Origin: Burkholderia pyrrocinia
GTDB taxonomy: Bacteria > Pseudomonadota > Gammaproteobacteria > Burkholderiales > Burkholderiaceae
Assembly (NCBI RefSeq): GCF_003330765.1
Contig: NZ_CP024902.1
Coordinates: 1,860,001 to 1,924,000 of the forward strand
Direction: 5' to 3'
Length of the DNA stretch: 64,000 nt
Positions 16,411-25,259 of the stretch are shown one piece after another. Position numbers and translations under genes: made by a program. Position 1 is the stretch's first letter. Each line of letters opens with the position of its first letter. A model generated the notes under the pieces. It did no database searches, was not told the DNA's origin, and was given only the letters and a program-made list of their open reading frames with translations.

Positions 16411-17429
16411 GCGGGGGAATGCGTCGACGGGTGTCGCCCGTAGGGTGGCTGCGCTGGGCCGTACTCGCGCTGCTGATCGTGGCCGTGCAGCCCGCGTGGG
16501 CATTGCGCTGCCTGACCAACAGCGGCGCGACTTCGCTGACCGAGCCGATCGGCGGGGTCGCATCGTATCCGACCGATGCACCCGATGGCTACGTGATCTG
16601 GGTGTCGCCGGTGCGCACGACGTCGGGGTATTGCTACAAGGACCTGGGCGACGACAGCAGCCTGAAGGTCGTCGACAACATTTACTTTTACGCGAACCCG
16701 AATCGCACGAACCTCGCCGCATGGGGGCTCGAGATCGGTATCCGCTACCAGGGCGTCGACTATTTCGACAAGACCAGCAATCGCGGCGGCGGGGTATTTA
16801 CCGGGTATTCGGTACCGCCGTGCAGCAAGTACGACTTCGACCGCGGGCGTTGCCAGCAGACGCGAATCAGCATCGACTACCAGGTCGTCGTGCGCAAGAA
16901 GGGCAACTGGGTCCAGCCGCCGAGCGATATCTACACGGTGTTCCAGTTCGACGGCGAGTTCGGGCTGAACGCGTATAGCCCGAGCTTCCAGTACCGCCTG
17001 AGCGGCCTGCGCAACCTCAAGCCGACGCCGTGCTTCGTCGACGTGCTCGTGACGCCCGAACCGGGCATCGTCAATTTCGGGCAGGTGCAGGCGGTCGGCA
17101 ACGGCTTCCTGCCGGCCGTGCCGCGCAAGCGGTTCTCGTTGTCGCTGACCAAGAAATGCAACGTCGCGGTCCGGGTCGACGGGTACTTCGAAACGAGCTA
17201 TCCGGTTCAGAACGGCTTGCTGGTGCCCGCGAAGGACAGCAACTTCGGCATCGGGATCGAAGACAGCACGGGCAAGGCGATTCCGTTCAACGAACAGTTC
17301 ACGCTGGCGCAATTCCCGTCCAACGTCATGAATCAGAGCGTGCTGATGGACGCGGTGCTGAAGTCTTTCGGATCACCGAAGATCGGACGGTTCGACGCGA
17401 CGGCGACGATCCGGTTGTTCATCTACTGA
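16407..17429 (+). CDS. Fimbrial tip adhesin/minor subunit, two-domain
   Basis: 340 aa. N-terminal hydrophobic signal (VGWLRWAVLALLIVAVQPAWA), then a Cys-containing N-terminal domain (RCLTNSGATSLTEP, SGYCYKDLG, PPCSKYDFDRGRCQ) and a C-terminal pilin-like domain from about residue 205 (TPCFVDVLVTPEPGIVNFG...ATIRLFIY). Two domains, twice pilin size and last position in the operon fit a tip adhesin with a receptor-binding lectin domain. The receptor cannot be predicted. Start taken as ATG 16407, overlapping the chaperone stop; ATG 16419 is an alternative. It converges on two small minus-strand genes with a shared hairpin at 17459-17478. Confidence 0.82.
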   Translation: MSGGMRRRVSPVGWLRWAVLALLIVAVQPAWALRCLTNSGATSLTEPIGGVASYPTDAPDGYVIWVSPVRTTSGYCYKDLGDDSSLKVVDNIYFYANPNRTNLAAWGLEIGIRYQGVDYFDKTSNRGGGVFTGYSVPPCSKYDFDRGRCQQTRISIDYQVVVRKKGNWVQPPSDIYTVFQFDGEFGLNAYSPSFQYRLSGLRNLKPTPCFVDVLVTPEPGIVNFGQVQAVGNGFLPAVPRKRFSLSLTKKCNVAVRVDGYFETSYPVQNGLLVPAKDSNFGIGIEDSTGKAIPFNEQFTLAQFPSNVMNQSVLMDAVLKSFGSPKIGRFDATATIRLFIY

Positions 17430-17452
17430 CCTGCGCCGGGTTCGGCGGAATG

Positions 17453-17478
17453 AAAAAAAGCGCCGGCAAGCCGGCGCT
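17453..17478 (-). terminator. Intrinsic terminator between adhesin and the small His-rich gene
   Basis: AGCGCCGGC-TT-GCCGGCGCT stem on the minus strand (17478-17459), followed by a run of seven T (17458-17452). It is a textbook terminator for the minus-strand small gene ending at 17502, and may also end the plus-strand pilus transcript. Confidence 0.85.
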
Positions 17479-17501
17479 ATTTCGCATCTGCTGCGCGATG
17501 C

Positions 17502-17639
17502 TCAGCGCACCCAGCGGCACACCTTGTGATGGTGATGCTCGAAATGGCACACGCGGTGCGGATGCGCTTCGGCGATGGCCGGCACGAGCACGGCGGCGGC
17601 GACGGCGGCGGCAGTCAGGGTTTTCAGTAGCGTCTTCAT
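17502..17639 (-). CDS. Small secreted His-rich protein (HHHH motif), function unknown
   Basis: 45 aa, found by translating the minus strand upstream of a clear terminator. It starts MKTLLKTLTAAAVAAAVLVP, a signal peptide probably cleaved after AIAEA. The tiny mature part carries the cluster CHFEHHHHKVC: four consecutive His flanked by two Cys, plus HPH just before. This could bind a transition metal or the Cys pair could form a disulfide loop. Start is ATG at 17639. The intrinsic terminator at 17478-17452 supports a real transcript. It follows another small minus-strand lipoprotein gene with a 46-nt gap, and both are divergent from orbS. Function is not known to me. Confidence 0.65.
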   Translation of the reverse strand: MKTLLKTLTAAAVAAAVLVPAIAEAHPHRVCHFEHHHHKVCRWVR

Positions 17640-17685
17640 GTTGAGGTCATGTCGTTGAATAGCGGGTCACGGGAGCGGAAGGGCA

Positions 17686-17937
17686 TTACCACTGCGGCCG
17701 CTGATCGTCCCGGCGGTTGTCCCGGTGGTCGTCCCGGCGATCGTCGCGGCGGTCGTCATGCCCGCGAGAATGCTGCGCTTCCCAGTCGTGGCGCTCCCAG
17801 TAGCGATTTCCGTCCCAGTAACGATCGCCATGCCAGCCGATCGTGACTTCGGCCGGGCCCGGGTACGCGACGCACCCTGTCAGCATCACGCTCGACAGCG
17901 CGCCAACCAGAACAGCGGATAACACGATGGATTTCAT
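17686..17937 (-). CDS. Small lipoprotein with a charged Asp/Arg/His-rich tail
   Basis: 83 aa. The lipoprotein signal MKSIVLSAVLVGALSSVMLT ends at GCVAYPG, giving lipidated Cys22. The middle is aromatic (TIGWHGDRYWDGNRYWERHD) and the C-terminus is a low-complexity tail of repeated DDRRDD/DDHRDN units. ATG at 17937 follows GGGAGAAC at ideal spacing. Similar small envelope lipoproteins with D/R-rich tails occur in Burkholderia, but no function is established. It is upstream of the His-rich small gene on the same strand, and the two may form a mini-operon in the envelope next to the iron-regulated orbS promoter. Confidence 0.72.
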   Translation of the reverse strand: MKSIVLSAVLVGALSSVMLTGCVAYPGPAEVTIGWHGDRYWDGNRYWERHDWEAQHSRGHDDRRDDRRDDHRDNRRDDQRPQW

Positions 17938-18261
17938 ATTGTTCTCCCTTGGAAACAGCAAGTCGATCGTACGTGCCCCCAAAATTTCACGTCGTAATAA
18001 GTTGCTACGGCAAATGACGGGTGCAGGCGTTTCGTCAGGTACGTGAAAGGCCGTATCGGCGCGGCGCAAGCCGTGCGCGCCGCACAAGATTTCCGATAGC
18101 CGGCGCCGCGGCCAACTGCGTGCGGCCCGTCTGCCCGGGCAACGATTTCGGCAATTGTTCAGACAAATCCTGACAGCTGAAAGGGTTATCTCGTAATCGT
18201 ATTGAGAATGATTTGCGTTTACGTTAAATTGACCTATCTCAGAATTTGACGGAGCAGATCG
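17938..18261 (+). promoter_or_regulatory. Divergent intergenic region with orbS promoter and Fur-like box
   Basis: This 324-nt space has no gene. Its right half carries TTGAGA (18202-18207), 17 nt, TAAATT (18225-18230), a sigma-70-type promoter for orbS. Between and over the -35 is a Fur-box-like stretch around 18194-18218 (GAGAATGATTTGCG core, resembling the GATAATGAT hexamer repeats). Fur control of orbS is known for the B. cepacia complex; here it is inferred from the site. The left half presumably holds the promoter for the small minus-strand lipoprotein, where I see no clear hexamers. Confidence 0.7.
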
Positions 18262-18930
18262 ATGGCCATGGCGGAAGTGCTCGACCGATCGGCGGCGGCA
18301 ACGGCGAACCCGTTCGCCGGCTGTTGTCCGGACCTGCCGTCGCGCGCCGCGCCGCGCGCGCGACGTGCCGCGGCGCCCCGCGCACAGGGCGCGCTGCTCG
18401 ACGTGCTGATCTCGCATCGCGCGATGCTCGTCAATGTCGCGCGCGGCTTCGTCGGCTGCGCGAGCCGTGCCGAGGACGTCGTGCACGACGTGTTCGTGAA
18501 GCTCGTCGAATTCCCGAACCAGGACGCGGTGCGCCAGCCGGTCGCCTACGTGGCGCGGATGGTGCGCAATGCGTCGATCGATGCGTGCCGCCGGCAGAGC
18601 CTCGAAAACGTCTATCACACGGAAGAGGACGACGGCTACGACGTGCCGTCGCCCGAACCGACGCCCGAAGCCGCGCTGATGACGCGCGATACGCTGCGGC
18701 GCGTGTGGGCCGCGCTCGACGACCTGCCGGCGCGCAGCCGCGCGGCATTCGAGATGGTGCGATTGCGCGAGGAGACGCTGCAGACCGCGGCGCGCGCGCT
18801 GAACGTGTCGCAGACGCTCGTGCATTTCATGGTGCGCGACGCGGAGCGCCACTGCGCGGAATGCCTCGACGCATGCCATCGCGGCGTCGCGTGCCCGGTC
18901 TTCCTGGGCGGCCGCGCGCGGCGGCGGTAA
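18262..18930 (+). CDS. orbS: OrbS, extracytoplasmic function sigma factor for ornibactin genes
   Basis: 222 aa, PvdS-like iron-starvation sigma-70 factor. After an unusually long N-terminal extension of ~50 aa, region 2 is visible ([20 protein letters not shown]...[14 protein letters not shown], with -10 recognition in [16 protein letters not shown]). Region 4 follows ([20 protein letters not shown], helix-turn-helix [17 protein letters not shown]). GGAG at 18251-18254 sets ATG 18262; a second ATG at 18268 is possible. There is no anti-sigma or FecR-type gene beside it, as in PvdS systems. It should read the three TAAA-rich/CGTC promoters found upstream of orbH, orbE and orbI. Its own promoter has a Fur-like box. 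Confidence 0.93.
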   Translation: MAMAEVLDRSAAATANPFAGCCPDLPSRAAPRARRAAAPRAQGALLDVLISHRAMLVNVARGFVGCASRAEDVVHDVFVKLVEFPNQDAVRQPVAYVARMVRNASIDACRRQSLENVYHTEEDDGYDVPSPEPTPEAALMTRDTLRRVWAALDDLPARSRAAFEMVRLREETLQTAARALNVSQTLVHFMVRDAERHCAECLDACHRGVACPVFLGGRARRR

Positions 18931-18952
18931 AAAAATGCGCCGGCCAATCGTC
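18928..18952 (+). promoter_or_regulatory. OrbS-dependent promoter of orbHGCDBF
   Basis: TAAAAAA (18928-18934), 14 nt, CGTC (18949-18952). The same box pair and spacing recur upstream of orbE and orbI. The -35 box overlaps the stop codon of orbS. It leaves a leader of roughly 60 nt before orbH. Confidence 0.82.
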
Positions 18953-19018
18953 TATCAGACAGGAGCGGCCGAATCCGCCGCTTCCCATCCTTCAACCGTC
19001 TCCCGCTTTTTTCCGATC

Positions 19019-19261
19019 ATGACGCAAGCCACGACGCCTTCCGCCGACACCGACGATCTCGTCTATACGGTCGTCATCAACGACGAAGAACAGTATTCGA
19101 TCTGGCCGACCTTCCGGCCCGTGCCGGCCGGCTGGCGCGAGGTCGGCGTGAGCGGGCCGAAGGCCGACTGTCTCGCGCACATCGAGACCGTCTGGACCGA
19201 CATGCGCCCCGCAAGCCTGCGCCGCGCGATGGACGGCGAGCGCGTGTCGCGCGCATCGTGA
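19019..19261 (+). CDS. orbH: OrbH, MbtH-like protein
   Basis: 80 aa. It has the invariant MbtH pattern: [12 protein letters not shown], then [13 protein letters not shown], then [14 protein letters not shown], with the three Trp residues that pack against an adenylation domain. Known role: a chaperone or activator of NRPS adenylation domains, here expected to act on OrbI and/or OrbJ. The C-terminal tail after PASLRRAM is typical of the family. ATG at 19019 is the conserved start; no good Shine-Dalgarno is seen just upstream. It is first gene after the OrbS promoter at 18928, with orbG 45 nt downstream. Confidence 0.93.
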   Translation: MTQATTPSADTDDLVYTVVINDEEQYSIWPTFRPVPAGWREVGVSGPKADCLAHIETVWTDMRPASLRRAMDGERVSRAS

Positions 19262-19306
19262 TCCGCTGCGCCGCGTTTCCGGCGCGCCACCTGAAGAGGA
19301 CGTTGC

Positions 19307-20326
19307 ATGACCCTGCTTTCGTTGCCGACGCTCGACGACCTGCGTATCGAGCCGGGGCTGCCCACCGTCGTGTCGCCGCGCGGCAGCGACGGCATGTCGA
19401 TCGACGACGTCGCGCCGCTTGCGCGCCAGATCGCGGCCGACACGCTCGAACGGGCGGGCGGCGTGCTGTTCACGGGCTTTCACGTGCCGTCGATCGACGC
19501 GTTCCAGCAGTTCGCCGCGTCGTTCGGCGATCCGCTGATCGGCTATGAATACGCGTCGACGCCGCGCAGCCAGGTCGAAGGCGCGGTCTACACGTCGACC
19601 GAATACCCGCCGCACCGTGCGATTCCGCTGCACAACGAGCAGTCGTATACGCGCGAATGGCCACTGCGGATCTGGTTCCACTGCGCGCTCGCGGCGCCGC
19701 AGGGCGGCGCGACGCCGATCGCAGACAGCCGTGCCGTCTACCGCGCGCTCGATCCGGCGCTCGTCGCACGCTTCGAGCGGCGCGAGCTGCTGTACGTGCG
19801 CAATTTCGGGCAGGGGCTCGACCTGCCGTGGCAGCAGTCGTTCGGCACCGACGAGCCGGCCGAGGTCGAACGGATGTGCGCGGCGCGCGGCATCGAATGC
19901 ACGTGGCGTACCGACGATGACGGCGAGCTGCTGCTGCGCACGCGCGAACGCTGCCAGGCCGTCGCACGCCATCCGCGCACCGGCGACCGCGTGTGGTTCA
20001 ACCAGGCGAACCTGTTTCACCTGTCGGCGCTCGACGACGACATGCAGGAAGCGCTCGTCGATGCGGTCGGGCTCGAGAACGTGCCGCGCAACGTGTATTA
20101 CGGCGACGGCGAACCGCTCGAAGCCGACGCGCTCGCGGAGATCCGCGGCGTGCTCGACCGGCAGCGCATCGTGTTCCCGTGGCGGACGGGCGACGTGCTG
20201 ATGCTCGACAACATGCTGACCGCGCATGCCCGCGATCCGTTCGAAGGGCCGCGCAAGGTCGTCGTCGCGATGGCGCAGAGCTACACGGTCCCGCGCGCGG
20301 CCGAACGGAGGACCGATGACGCGTAG
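19307..20326 (+). CDS. orbG: OrbG, Fe(II)/2-oxoglutarate dioxygenase, aspartate beta-hydroxylase
   Basis: 339 aa, TauD/SyrP-like. The iron facial triad is visible: HNE in IPLHNEQSYTREWP (~residue 108) and a distal His in DVLMLDNMLTAHARDPFEGP, followed by the 2-oxoglutarate-binding Arg. It belongs to the group of siderophore Asp beta-hydroxylases and should form the beta-hydroxyaspartate of ornibactin, probably on the carrier-bound Asp of OrbI module 2. AAGAGGA precedes ATG 19307. Its 3' end overlaps orbC by 11 nt, so translation is likely coupled. Confidence 0.88.
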   Translation: MTLLSLPTLDDLRIEPGLPTVVSPRGSDGMSIDDVAPLARQIAADTLERAGGVLFTGFHVPSIDAFQQFAASFGDPLIGYEYASTPRSQVEGAVYTSTEYPPHRAIPLHNEQSYTREWPLRIWFHCALAAPQGGATPIADSRAVYRALDPALVARFERRELLYVRNFGQGLDLPWQQSFGTDEPAEVERMCAARGIECTWRTDDDGELLLRTRERCQAVARHPRTGDRVWFNQANLFHLSALDDDMQEALVDAVGLENVPRNVYYGDGEPLEADALAEIRGVLDRQRIVFPWRTGDVLMLDNMLTAHARDPFEGPRKVVVAMAQSYTVPRAAERRTDDA

Positions 20327-21164
20327 TCCCGCCGCGCTTGCCGCGCGCGGGCTGACGGTAGGTTATCGCGACCATGTCGTGATCGACGGTTTGGACCTGT
20401 CGATCGCGGCCGGCCGCGTTACCGCGCTGTGCGGTCCGAACGGCTGCGGCAAGAGCACGCTGCTGCGCACGCTCGCGGGCCTGCAGCCCGCGCGTGCCGG
20501 CCATGTCGAAGTCGACGGCAAGCCCCTCGCGTCGTTTCGCCGTCGCGCGCTCGCGCGCGAGCTGACGATGCTCGCGCAGTTCAACCAGATTCCGTCGGGC
20601 CTCACGGTGCGCGAGCTCGTCGCGTATGGGCGCTATGCGTATGGCGGCTTCCTGCGCGGGCTGTCGCGGGCCGACCATGCAGCGATCGACGAGGCACTCG
20701 AGACGAGCGGCCTCGCCGACGACGCGGGCCGCGACGTCGGCGCGCTGTCGGGCGGCGAGCGCCAGCGTGCATGGATCGCGATGGCGCTCGCGCAGCAGGC
20801 GCCGATCGTGCTGCTCGACGAACCGACGACCTATCTCGACATCCATCACCAGCTCGACATCCTCGATGCGCTGCGCGCGCTGAACCGCGTGCGCGGGCTG
20901 ACGATCGTGTGGGTGCTGCACGACCTGAACCAAGCGGCCGCGTACAGCGACGAAATCGTGCTGATGCGCGCGGGTCGCCTCGTCGCGCAGGGATCGCCCG
21001 ACGCGATGCTCGATCCGGCGCGACTGCGCGCGGCGTTCGGCGTCGAGATGCTGAAGCTCGCGCATCCGCAGACGGGCGCGCCGATGTGCGTGCCGGCCTA
21101 CGGGCCGTCGACCGTCGGCACGCCGCATGCGGCCGGCGTCTTCGACCGGGATCTCGCCGTATGA
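20316..21164 (+). CDS. orbC: OrbC, ferric-ornibactin ABC importer ATPase
   Basis: 282 aa, FepC/FhuC family. Walker A GPNGCGKSTLL (~residue 40), Q-loop region ELTMLAQFNQIP, signature LSGGERQRAWIAMAL, Walker B IVLLDEPTTYLD and switch His in VLHDLNQAA are all intact. A CGGAGGA ribosome site lies at 20306-20312 and the start lies inside orbG. Its stop overlaps the orbD start (ATGA at 21161). It powers cytoplasmic uptake of the ferric siderophore with OrbD and OrbF. Confidence 0.93.
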   Translation: MTRSPAALAARGLTVGYRDHVVIDGLDLSIAAGRVTALCGPNGCGKSTLLRTLAGLQPARAGHVEVDGKPLASFRRRALARELTMLAQFNQIPSGLTVRELVAYGRYAYGGFLRGLSRADHAAIDEALETSGLADDAGRDVGALSGGERQRAWIAMALAQQAPIVLLDEPTTYLDIHHQLDILDALRALNRVRGLTIVWVLHDLNQAAAYSDEIVLMRAGRLVAQGSPDAMLDPARLRAAFGVEMLKLAHPQTGAPMCVPAYGPSTVGTPHAAGVFDRDLAV

Positions 21165-23251
21165 CGACGTTCGCGATGCGCAAGCGCCTCGCGGCGACGG
21201 GGCAGGGCGCGACTGCGGGCCGGGCCGGCGCGATCGCGATCGGCCTCGTCGCGCTGATCGCGGCACTCGCGGCGCTGCGCGTCGCACCCGATCTGCGCGT
21301 GTGGTGGGACGCGACGCCCGGCAGCGACGCCGCTGCGCTCGCGCACGTGTTCCTGTTCGACCTCAACCTGCCGCGTGTCGCGGCCGCGCTAGTCGCGGGC
21401 GGCTGCCTCGGCATCGCGGGCGCGCTGTTCCAGTCGCTCACGCGCAATCCGCTCGCGTCGCCGGACCTGCTCGGCGTGACGGGCGGCGCCCAGCTCGGCC
21501 TGCTCGCCGCGATGCTCGTGCCGGCGCTGGCGGGCGTCGCGTCGGTGCCGCTGCTGTTCGTCTGCGGGCTGGCTGCCGCCGCGTGCGCGATCGTCGCGGC
21601 CGGCGGCTGGCGCGCAACGCCGTTGCGCCTGGTGCTCGCGGGCAGCGTGTGCATGCTGCTGTTCGCCGCGCTGTCGACACTCGTGCTCGCGTTCTTCGAG
21701 CAGAACATCGCGGGCGCCGCGCTGTGGACCAACGGCAGCCTTTACCAGCCCGGCGCGACGGGCCTCGCGCTCGCCGCGCGCTGGCTGGTCGTGCCGGTTG
21801 TCGCGCTGCCGTTCGTGATCCGGCCGCTGAATCCGCTCACGCTCGGCGACGATGCCGCGGCCGCGGCCGGCGTGCGCGTCGATGCGACGCGGCTCGCCGC
21901 GACGATCGTCGCGGTCGCGTTTACGAGCGTGGCCGTCAGTATCGCGGGCCCGCTGTCGTATGTCGGCCTCGTCGCACCGAACCTGCTGCGCCAGGTGCGC
22001 GGTGCGCGCGCGGCGCGCCTCGGCGTGCTGGTGCCGCTGTCGGCGCTCGCGGGCGGTGCGCTCGTGCTGGTCACCGACAGCGCGGTGCTCGCGTCGGGCC
22101 TCGACGCGACGCTGTCGACCGGTGTCGCGATCGCGCTGGTCGGCACGCCGCTGATGCTCGCGATGATCCGGCGCGGCGCCGCGTGGTCGGGCGTGCTGCA
22201 TGCGGAAGCCGAACGCACGGCCGGCGGCGGCTCGACGCGGCTCGTCGGCTGGCTCGAACGGCTCGGCTGGCCATTGCGCACGGCGCTGTTCGTCGTGGCC
22301 GGCGCACTCGTGGTTTTTGTCGGCGTGTCGGCCGGCCCCGAATGGCTGTCGCCCGCGCGCTGGTCCGCCGCGCTCGCCGGCCACGATGCGCTCGCGCGGA
22401 TGCTGATCGACCTGCGCATGCCGCGCCTGCTGTGCGCGCTCCTCGCGGGCGCGCTGCTGGCGGTCAGCGGCGTCGCGATGCAGAGCGTCGTGCGCAATCC
22501 GCTCGCCGGCCCCGAAGTGCTCGGCGTCACGCAAGGCGCGGGGCTCGTCACGCTGTTCGCGCTGTCGACGTGGCCGCTGCTGGGCCACGTGACGCTCGCG
22601 GCCGCTGCGCTGATCGGCGGTGGACTGTCGCTCGCCATCACGCTCGCGCTGAATCATCGGCATCGCTATGCGCCGCTCGCGGTGGCGCTGACGGGCATCG
22701 TGATCGGCGCGTTGTGGACGACGCTCGCGCAATGGCTGATCACGCAGGAAAGCGTGCAGCCCGCGCGCTTCGTCGTGTGGCTCGTCGGCGGCACCTATGG
22801 CCGAAGCTGGGGCGAGGTGTCGATGCTGCTGCCGTGGTGCGTGCTCGCGGTGCCCGTGTTCGCGTGGCTCGCGAGACCGCTCGACATGCTCGCGCTCGGC
22901 GACGACCAGGCGGCCGCGCTCGGCCTGCCGGTGGCCGCGCTGCGGCCGCTCGCGCTGACGATCGCGACGCTCGCCGCATGCGCGGCCGTCGCGGCGGTCG
23001 GGCCGGTCGGCTTCATCGGGTTGATGGCGCCGCACGTCGCGACGATGCTCGGCGCGCGCCGGCATCGCACGCGGCTGTGGCTCGCTGCCGCCTGCGGCGC
23101 GCTGATCCTCGGCGTCGCGGATCTCGCGGCCCGCACGGTCGTCGCCCCGCGCGAAGTGCCGGCCGGCGTGCTGACCGCGCTGATCGGCGCGCCGTACCTG
23201 CTCGGTCTGTTGATCCTCGAAGGGCGCCGCGCCCGGCGCGCGGGACGATGA
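21161..23251 (+). CDS. orbD: OrbD, fused ferric-siderophore permease (FhuB type)
   Basis: 696 aa, twice the usual FecCD length. It holds two homologous permease halves. The first has RVAAALVAGGCLGIAGALFQ and ITRNPLASPDLLGVTGGAQLG-like segments. The second has RLLCALLAGALLAVSGVAMQ and VVRNPLAGPEVLGVTQGAG. The duplicated signature NPLA-P-LGVT marks each half, as in FhuB, so a single polypeptide replaces a permease dimer. About 18-20 membrane segments are expected. It is joined by ATGA overlaps to orbC upstream and orbB downstream. Confidence 0.93.
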   Translation: MTTFAMRKRLAATGQGATAGRAGAIAIGLVALIAALAALRVAPDLRVWWDATPGSDAAALAHVFLFDLNLPRVAAALVAGGCLGIAGALFQSLTRNPLASPDLLGVTGGAQLGLLAAMLVPALAGVASVPLLFVCGLAAAACAIVAAGGWRATPLRLVLAGSVCMLLFAALSTLVLAFFEQNIAGAALWTNGSLYQPGATGLALAARWLVVPVVALPFVIRPLNPLTLGDDAAAAAGVRVDATRLAATIVAVAFTSVAVSIAGPLSYVGLVAPNLLRQVRGARAARLGVLVPLSALAGGALVLVTDSAVLASGLDATLSTGVAIALVGTPLMLAMIRRGAAWSGVLHAEAERTAGGGSTRLVGWLERLGWPLRTALFVVAGALVVFVGVSAGPEWLSPARWSAALAGHDALARMLIDLRMPRLLCALLAGALLAVSGVAMQSVVRNPLAGPEVLGVTQGAGLVTLFALSTWPLLGHVTLAAAALIGGGLSLAITLALNHRHRYAPLAVALTGIVIGALWTTLAQWLITQESVQPARFVVWLVGGTYGRSWGEVSMLLPWCVLAVPVFAWLARPLDMLALGDDQAAALGLPVAALRPLALTIATLAACAAVAAVGPVGFIGLMAPHVATMLGARRHRTRLWLAAACGALILGVADLAARTVVAPREVPAGVLTALIGAPYLLGLLILEGRRARRAGR

Positions 23252-24048
23252 CGGCGCCGTTCGACGGCGCGCGTGCCACGCGTTTCTCGGCGTTCGCGCC
23301 CGAACCGTTTGCCGAATATCTCGACGTCGTCTGGCTCGGCATGCCTGACGACGCGCACGCGCCGGGCCGGATCGTCGTGCCCGCCGCCGCGTTGCCCGAG
23401 CACCGCGACGCCGTGCTCGGCGCGATGGTCCGCCATTACGGCGGCGATCCGGCGCAGCATGCGCGCGCGCTGATGTCGCAATGGAGCAAGTACTACTTCG
23501 GCCGCGCGGCGCCGGCCGGCGTCGTCGCCGCGCTGACGCTCGGCCGGCCGCTCGACATGGCGCCCGAGCGCACGTTCGTCGCGCTCGACGACGGGATGCC
23601 CGCCGCGCTGTATTTCGCACAGGACGCGCTCGGCGCGCCGTGCGACGATCCCCAGCCGCGCTACGCGGGGCTCGTTGCGCATCTCGGCGCGGTGATCGAC
23701 CTGCTCGCGGCGATGGGCCGCGTCACGCCGCGCGTGCTGTGGAGCAACGCCGGCAACCTGCTCGACTATCTGCTCGACACCTGCCGTTCGCTGCCGTGCG
23801 CGGCCGATCCCGTTCGAGACGCGGACTGGCTGTTCGGCACGGCCTGCGTCCGCGGCGAGCCGAATCCGCTGCGCGTGCCCGTGCGCGACGCCGTGCCGCG
23901 CTCGCCGCTGCTGCCGACGCCGTTTCGCGCGCGCCGTGTGTGCTGCCTGCGCTACGAAATTCCTGGAGAAACGCAACTGTGTGGAAGCTGCCCCCTGCTA
24001 CTGACGATGGACGACGCGGCGCTGGCCGAGCAGGACGCGATCCGGTGA
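23248..24048 (+). CDS. orbB: OrbB, FhuF-like ferric-siderophore reductase
   Basis: 266 aa. The C-terminus carries the FhuF [2Fe-2S] ligand pattern Cys-Cys-x10-Cys-x2-Cys ([10 protein letters not shown]...QLCGSCPLL). The rest follows the FhuF fold ([35 protein letters not shown]). Known role of the family: cytoplasmic reduction of ferric hydroxamate siderophores to release Fe(II). ATG 23248 overlaps the orbD stop by 4 nt, and its own stop overlaps the GTG start of orbF. These tight overlaps imply balanced production of transporter and reductase. Confidence 0.9.
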   Translation: MTAPFDGARATRFSAFAPEPFAEYLDVVWLGMPDDAHAPGRIVVPAAALPEHRDAVLGAMVRHYGGDPAQHARALMSQWSKYYFGRAAPAGVVAALTLGRPLDMAPERTFVALDDGMPAALYFAQDALGAPCDDPQPRYAGLVAHLGAVIDLLAAMGRVTPRVLWSNAGNLLDYLLDTCRSLPCAADPVRDADWLFGTACVRGEPNPLRVPVRDAVPRSPLLPTPFRARRVCCLRYEIPGETQLCGSCPLLLTMDDAALAEQDAIR

Positions 24049-25097
24049 CGCACGCGGGCCGCCGGCACGCGCTGCGCGCACTCGCCGCCGCGTGCTGCGG
24101 CGCGTTTCTTGCACCGGCGACTGCTGCCGCTGCCGTTGCTGCTGTCAGCGACGCACCCGGTGTGCCGCGCGCGCATGCATCGGGCGGCGTGTCGCTTGCC
24201 GGCAATCCCGTCGTGTCGCAGGCGAGCGCGACGATGCCCGTGCGGCCGCAGCGCGTGGTCGCGCTCGACTTCATGTTCGCGGAAAGCGTGATCGCGCTCG
24301 ACATCGTGCCGGTCGGGATGGCCGATACGGCGTTCTATCCGGGCTGGCTCGGCTACGAGAGCGACCGGCTCGCGCACGTGACCGACATCGGCTCGCGGCA
24401 GGAGCCGGGGCTCGAGGCGATCGCGGCGGTCAAGCCCGATCTCATCATCGGCGTCGGCTTCCGGCATGCGCCGATCTTCGACGCGCTCGACCGGATCGCG
24501 CCGACGATCCTGTTCCAGTTCAGTCCGAACGTGTCCGACGGCGGCGTGCCTGTCACGCAGCTCGACTGGATGCGGCAGATCTTCCGGACGATCGGCACGG
24601 TGACGGGGCGCGACGCGCGCGCGCAGGCGGTCGATGCGCAACTCGATGCCGGGATCGCGCGCAATGCAGCGCGGCTCGCGGCGGCGGGCCGCAAGGGCGA
24701 GCGCGTCGCGCTGCTGCAGGATCTCGGCTTGCCCGACCGTTACTGGGCCTATACGGGCAACAGCACGTCGGCGGGTCTCGCGCGTGCGCTCGGGCTCGAT
24801 CCGTGGCCGAAGAAGCCGACGCGGGAAGGCACGCTTTACGTGACGTCGGCCGACCTGCTCAGGCAGCGCGACCTGGCCGTGCTGTTCGTGACCGCCTCGG
24901 GGATGGAGGTGCCGCTGTCGGCGAAACTCGATTCGCCGGTGTGGCGCTTCGTGCCCGCGCTGCGCGATCACCGGATCGCGCTCATCGAGCGCAATATCTG
25001 GGGGTTCGGCGGCCCGATGTCGGCGCTGAAGCTGGCCGACGTGATGACCGCGACGATGCTGAAGCTGCCGGCCGCGCGGCGAGTGCGTGGCGGTTGA
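24045..25097 (+). CDS. orbF: OrbF, periplasmic ferric-ornibactin-binding protein
   Basis: 350 aa, FhuD/FepB class III binding-protein family. The GTG at 24045 overlaps the orbB stop (GTGA) and gives an Arg-containing signal peptide ([20 protein letters not shown]...AAAAVAA). The mature protein shows the two-lobe pattern: [20 protein letters not shown], then [20 protein letters not shown] and [19 protein letters not shown], with a single long helix joining lobes. It delivers ferric ornibactin from the receptor OrbA to OrbD. It is last in the orbH-G-C-D-B-F operon, and a hairpin follows at 25211-25244. Confidence 0.9.
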   Translation: MTHAGRRHALRALAAACCGAFLAPATAAAAVAAVSDAPGVPRAHASGGVSLAGNPVVSQASATMPVRPQRVVALDFMFAESVIALDIVPVGMADTAFYPGWLGYESDRLAHVTDIGSRQEPGLEAIAAVKPDLIIGVGFRHAPIFDALDRIAPTILFQFSPNVSDGGVPVTQLDWMRQIFRTIGTVTGRDARAQAVDAQLDAGIARNAARLAAAGRKGERVALLQDLGLPDRYWAYTGNSTSAGLARALGLDPWPKKPTREGTLYVTSADLLRQRDLAVLFVTASGMEVPLSAKLDSPVWRFVPALRDHRIALIERNIWGFGGPMSALKLADVMTATMLKLPAARRVRGG

Positions 25098-25210
25098 TCG
25101 GCGGATGACGCCGTTTTGACGGGCAGGGCGTTGTCGTCGGCTTGACGATGGGCGGCCTCGGCTGTTCTTTTCCGCCCCGCGTCGGCAACATTCTCTTCTG
25201 AACCGAACAC

Positions 25211-25244
25211 CGCCGATGCGCGCTCATTGCGGCGCGCGTCGGCG
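25211..25244. terminator. Hairpin between convergent orbF and orbE
   Basis: CGCCGATGCGCGC (25211-25223) pairs with GCGCGCGTCGGCG (25232-25244) with one mismatch and an 8-nt loop. It lies between the stop of orbF (25097) and the stop of orbE (25260) and can serve both. Confidence 0.55.
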
Positions 25245-25259
25245 ATTTCCATTGAGCGC

